DNA from: Paracoccaceae bacterium
GTDB lineage: Bacteria > Pseudomonadota > Alphaproteobacteria > Rhodobacterales > Rhodobacteraceae
Length of the DNA stretch: 9,264 bases
Assembly: GCA_007134805.1 (NCBI GenBank)
Contig: SLKB01000256.1
Span: 1-9,264, forward strand
Direction: 5' to 3'
Shown: piece by piece, positions 6,820 to 9,264 of the stretch
Layout of the letters: every line of letters starts with the position of its first letter
How positions within the stretch are numbered: the first letter of the stretch is position 1
Made by a program: the position numbers and the translations under genes
Notes under the pieces: model-generated
Databases searched by the model: none
What the model saw: only the letters and a program-made list of their open reading frames with translations
Told to the model about the DNA's origin: nothing

Positions 6820-6889
6820 GTTAAGCTGACCACGCGCTCCAAGCCTGCGTTAACCATTCCTGAACCAGTTTTCGTTAACGCTGGTTAAG
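6820..6889. promoter_or_regulatory. Cluster of four GTTAA(C/G) boxes, CtrA-like
   Basis: GTTAAG (6820-6825), GTTAAC (6849-6854), GTTAAC (6874-6879) and GTTAAG (6884-6889) occur within 70 bp of an otherwise GC-rich window. At 6850-6864, TTAA-N7-TGAA differs by one base from the classical CtrA box TTAA-N7-TTAA and contains the TTAACCAT half-site form. At 6875-6888 there is TTAA-N6-TTAA, one base short of ideal spacing. Downstream, TAAGAT (6886-6891) could be a -10 for the sulfotransferase gene, with the first box over its -35 region. CtrA is the master cell-cycle and motility response regulator of alphaproteobacteria. Binding here is an inference. Confidence 0.45.
6863..6886. repeat. Nested palindrome in the divergent control region
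   Basis: AACCAG (6863-6868) and CTGGTT (6881-6886) form an exact inverted repeat. Its 12-bp spacer contains the 8-bp palindrome CGTTAACG (6873-6880). The repeat overlaps the TTAA boxes, so it may be a dimer binding site rather than a transcript hairpin. Confidence 0.45.
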
Positions 6890-6932
6890 ATCCATGCCCG
6901 TGAAGGGCGAGTCCCGTCCCGATGCCCAGTCC

Positions 6933-6939
6933 AGGAGGG
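6933..6939 (+). promoter_or_regulatory. Strong ribosome binding site AGGAGGG for the sulfotransferase gene
   Basis: AGGAGGG ends 6 nt before the ATG at 6946. It is the best Shine-Dalgarno match noted in the window. It rules in 6946 as the start and rules out an in-frame ATG at 6922, which lies upstream of it. Confidence 0.85.
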
Positions 6940-6945
6940 CAGTCA

Positions 6946-7635
6946 ATGCCAGAGTTCCAGCACCCGCCCGGCGGTTATGTCTTCATCGTCACCTACGGGC
7001 GATCCGGCTCCACATTGCTGCAAAGGCTTGTCAACACGCTCCCCGGATACCAGATCCGGGGCGAGAACAACAACGCGCTGGTGCCGCTCTTCGACAGCTG
7101 GCGCGCGATCGTGAAAAGCCCCAATATCTTCGGAATGCGCGCGCAAGGCGCGCCCTCGAGCAGCAGCCACCCCTGGTTCGGCGCCGAACGGATCGATCCG
7201 GACCGCTATGCCGCGGCCCTTGTCGAAAGCTTCGTCCGGACAGTCCTGCAACCCGCCCTCGGCGCGCAGGTCAGCGGGTTCAAGGAGATCCGCCTCCTGC
7301 ACGACCCGGAGCATTTCACTGCCTATCTGGAGTTCCTGCTACAGGTCTTCCCCAAGGCACGGCTTGTGTTCAACACCCGCAACCACGCCGACGTCATGCA
7401 GTCCGGCTGGTGGCGCGGGCAGGATCCTGAGCGCGTCAAAGGTGTTCTCAATGCGGCGGAAGCGGTGTTCCATGCGGTCCATGCAGCCCATCCTGACCGC
7501 TCGGTGCTGCTGCAGTATGACGCCTACACTGCCGATCACGCCGCATTTGAACCGCTGTTCGATCTTCTGGGCGCGCACCCGGGCGCCGATATCATCGCCG
7601 ATGTCATGGCAACGCGCCTGACCCACGCCGCCTGA
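6946..7635 (+). CDS. Small sulfotransferase-family protein
   Basis: A 229-residue protein with the features of PAPS-dependent sulfotransferases (Sulfotransfer_3-like), which move a sulfuryl group from PAPS to a sugar, lipid or small-molecule hydroxyl. The 5'-phosphosulfate-binding loop is VTYGRSGSTLLQRLVNTLPG (residues 15-34), followed by Glu40 in RGEN. A conserved-looking GFKEIR lies at 111-116. The 3'-phosphate-binding segment is FNTRNHADVMQSGWW (142-156), with Arg145 and Ser153 as likely contacts. LLQYDAY (188-194) matches the late strand seen in these folds. There is no signal peptide or membrane anchor, so it is probably cytosolic and acts on precursors before export. At 229 residues it is short for the family (often 250-300), and the C-terminal part after the YDAY strand is abbreviated. 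The next gene starts 7 bp after its stop. The acceptor is unknown; adjacency to a galectin-like protein and an exporter hints at a glycan. Confidence 0.85.
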   Translation: MPEFQHPPGGYVFIVTYGRSGSTLLQRLVNTLPGYQIRGENNNALVPLFDSWRAIVKSPNIFGMRAQGAPSSSSHPWFGAERIDPDRYAAALVESFVRTVLQPALGAQVSGFKEIRLLHDPEHFTAYLEFLLQVFPKARLVFNTRNHADVMQSGWWRGQDPERVKGVLNAAEAVFHAVHAAHPDRSVLLQYDAYTADHAAFEPLFDLLGAHPGADIIADVMATRLTHAA

Positions 7636-7642
7636 GCCGCCG

Positions 7643-9264
7643 ATGTCGCTGCACCCTGTAGCTTTGCGACACGCCCGGCTGCCTTTGGGTCCGGATGCGC
7701 CGAGGCTCGATCCGGCGCGGCTTGTATCGTTTGTGCCGCGCGCGGGACTCGCGATCTGGCTGCAGCTGGACCTGCGCGAGAGTGCCTTTGCCCAGATCGA
7801 TTTCTGGGACCGCGCCTGCGCACGGCTGATCCTGCATCTGTCGCTGCGCCGCGAGGCAGGGTGCATTGTCGTCAACCGCTGGGGTGTAGAAGGGTGGCGG
7901 CGCGAATGGCCGCTCCCGGCCCGTCTCGGGCCCCGGCTGCATGAGCTCGAGCTATGTTTCAGCGCCGACGGGCTGGGCGGGCTGAAGGCTGAACTCGTGC
8001 TCGACGGCGCGCGGCTCGGACTGCTCGATCGCTGGCCTGCGCGCGCCGCCTCCGGGCGCATGGGACTGCGCCGCGGCTTCCCCGCACTCGATCAGATCGC
8101 GCAGATGATCTGGCCCGCGGCCTTGCACGATCTTCACGTGCGTGACCCGGCCCGGACGGACGCGCATCTGGCCGAGGATCTGTCCCTCCTGTGGCCCGGC
8201 GCCTCGGGCCGCGCGCGCCTGCGCTGGGGCCGCGATGACGAGACCCTGTCCCTGCTGCCCAGCCCGGGGCGGTTCGGCACCGGGGCCCGCGCCTTCCTGC
8301 CCGGACGGCTGTGGCAGGACGCGGGCGATGGCCCCCTGCAGCTGCATCTTGAGGATACGCGCGCCACGGCGACACTGACGCTCAAGCCTGCGCAGATCTG
8401 CGATCTGCTCGAAGGGGCGCTGGGCAAAGGATATCTGCCGCTCAACGCGCGACTGCAACTGCAGGCTATCGAGCATCTGCATCACGCGAAGCTCTGGGAC
8501 CAGGCCAGCGAGCGCGTGATCGCCGCGCTCGCCCCCGGCCTGCAATGTCGCGGCGTGGCCCGCATGGGGCCGCGTCACAGCCGGGCCTTGCCCGATCTGG
8601 CCGCCAAAGCGCCCAGCCTCAAGGCCCGCGATGATTTCCATGCGGCAATCGGCGCGGGCCGCACCCCCGCGCCGCTGCCCCTCTTCACCAGTCTGGCCGC
8701 CCCCCTGACCAGAGACGAGCGTGCGCAGCTTGCCCTGTTTCTGAGCGAATGGTTCTGCGCCCATGCCGACCCATTGGCGCTGGCGCGGGCCGCGGCCCCG
8801 GTCCCCGCCTGGGCGCTGCGGGGCGATCTCTGGGCCGACACGGCGATGCTGCCCATGCTCTGGGCCGCAGGCCAGGCGCAGGACATTCTGGCGCTTCTCA
8901 CGATGCACAAGGCCAGCGCTGGCTGGCTGGTCACACCGGCGCTCGGCTGGCTGGCGCGACGGCTCGGGGCGGATCCGGGCTACGGCGCGCCGGCCGGGAT
9001 CGGGCCAGAGCTGCGCACGCAGTTGATCATCGCACTTCTGGAGCTGATCCGCGCGCAAGCCGAACGCTACGGCACGCAGATCGCCTGCGAGGGGCTGATC
9101 GAGGGCATTCTGGACCTGCTCAGGACCCGCCCCTTCCTGCCCGACTGCGCCCAGGATAAGGCAATCACGCTGATCTGGGAAAGCTACGCGCTCTGCCCCG
9201 CCTTCTGGGACAGGCTGGCAGAACGGCCTGTCTGCGCGGGCACCGCACCGCTGGTTGCGCGCGC
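7643..9264 (+). CDS. Large protein with an N-terminal galectin-like signature, otherwise unrecognised (3' end outside window)
   Basis: The frame is open for 540 codons from the ATG at 7643 to the window end without a stop. It starts 7 bp after the sulfotransferase stop, so the two are probably co-transcribed. No clear Shine-Dalgarno sequence precedes it, suggesting coupling. No signal peptide or membrane helix is evident. Residues about 35-130 read as alternating beta strands. They carry His65-x-Ser67-x-Arg69, Val76, Asn78, Trp85 and Glu88, which line up with galectin sugar-binding positions (see findings). Residues about 175-250 form a second apparently beta-rich part, with short alternating strands such as RARLRWGRDDETLSLL. 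From about 265 onward the sequence is mostly helical and Ala/Leu-rich, with many Trp residues and no motif I recognise. A large-protein role in handling or building a glycan is possible, and the missing C-terminus may hold a catalytic domain. The overlapping minus-strand frame at 7952-9058 is a high-GC shadow. Confidence 0.75.
   Translation, partial: MSLHPVALRHARLPLGPDAPRLDPARLVSFVPRAGLAIWLQLDLRESAFAQIDFWDRACARLILHLSLRREAGCIVVNRWGVEGWRREWPLPARLGPRLHELELCFSADGLGGLKAELVLDGARLGLLDRWPARAASGRMGLRRGFPALDQIAQMIWPAALHDLHVRDPARTDAHLAEDLSLLWPGASGRARLRWGRDDETLSLLPSPGRFGTGARAFLPGRLWQDAGDGPLQLHLEDTRATATLTLKPAQICDLLEGALGKGYLPLNARLQLQAIEHLHHAKLWDQASERVIAALAPGLQCRGVARMGPRHSRALPDLAAKAPSLKARDDFHAAIGAGRTPAPLPLFTSLAAPLTRDERAQLALFLSEWFCAHADPLALARAAAPVPAWALRGDLWADTAMLPMLWAAGQAQDILALLTMHKASAGWLVTPALGWLARRLGADPGYGAPAGIGPELRTQLIIALLELIRAQAERYGTQIACEGLIEGILDLLRTRPFLPDCAQDKAITLIWESYALCPAFWDRLAERPVCAGTAPLVAR

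Larger units (their letters stand above)
6608..6945. other. Divergent region between the TPR/P-loop gene and the sulfotransferase gene
   Basis: This stretch lies between the first conventional start of the minus-strand gene and the sulfotransferase start. Positions 6608-6712 are very probably the N-terminal coding part of the minus-strand gene; the translation contains GPFTYWPDSEEARQACRALR, which leads smoothly into the TPR-like helices. About 6713-6775 is GC-rich leader. About 6776-6900 is clearly AT-richer than anything else in the window and holds a TTGACA promoter candidate facing left and four TTAA boxes. Positions 6933-6939 are the ribosome binding site of the plus-strand gene. Confidence 0.7.

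Noticed and set aside
6922..6945. An alternative upstream ATG for the sulfotransferase
   Set aside because: The AGGAGGG ribosome binding site (6933-6939) lies downstream of this ATG and is ideally spaced for the ATG at 6946.
7952..9058. A 368-codon open frame on the minus strand
   Set aside because: It opposes the long plus-strand frame that starts 7 bp after the sulfotransferase. The plus frame has better codon use and a protein-like composition and is open to the window end; the minus frame is Arg/Gln/Gly-rich.

Overview
The window is very GC-rich, with GC-biased third codon positions, overlapping ATGA start/stop junctions and long antisense shadow ORFs. Together with TTAA-type CtrA-like boxes in the one AT-richer gap, this suggests an alphaproteobacterium, most likely of the Rhodobacteraceae. 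The organism call is an inference from composition, gene families and these boxes; no marker gene is present.

Layout: (1) Positions 1-2380, plus strand: the 3' end of a DppB/OppB-type permease gene, a complete DppC/OppC-type permease gene, and an M20D-type amidohydrolase. This reads as one operon for importing peptides or N-acyl/N-acyl-amino compounds and hydrolysing them in the cytoplasm. The binding protein and ATPases are not in view. (2) Positions 2399-5517, minus strand: a two-gene type I secretion unit, with a PrtD-family ABC exporter followed by a HlyD-family adaptor, overlapping by 4 nt. It converges on the amidohydrolase gene with only 18 bp between stop codons. (3) Positions 5633 to about 6712, minus strand: an unusual protein with an N-terminal TPR-like helical region and a C-terminal P-loop kinase-like domain, 115 bp upstream of the exporter. 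Its 5' end is unresolved. (4) About 6713-6945: a divergent, AT-richer control region with a TTGACA promoter candidate facing the P-loop gene and four GTTAA(C/G) boxes. (5) Positions 6946-9264, plus strand: a small sulfotransferase-family protein with a strong AGGAGGG ribosome binding site, followed 7 bp later by a large gene that runs off the window. That gene's N-terminal part carries a residue pattern strikingly like the sugar-binding signature of galectins.

The first operon is ordinary nutrient uptake. The second half (exporter, adaptor, TPR/P-loop protein, sulfotransferase, galectin-like protein) looks like one divergently transcribed cell-surface locus. A plausible but unproven reading is that it makes, sulfates, binds or exports a surface glycan or glycoprotein. 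No RTX substrate, TolC-type outer membrane protein or glycosyltransferase is visible here. I saw no tRNA, rRNA, CRISPR array, IS element or integrase.
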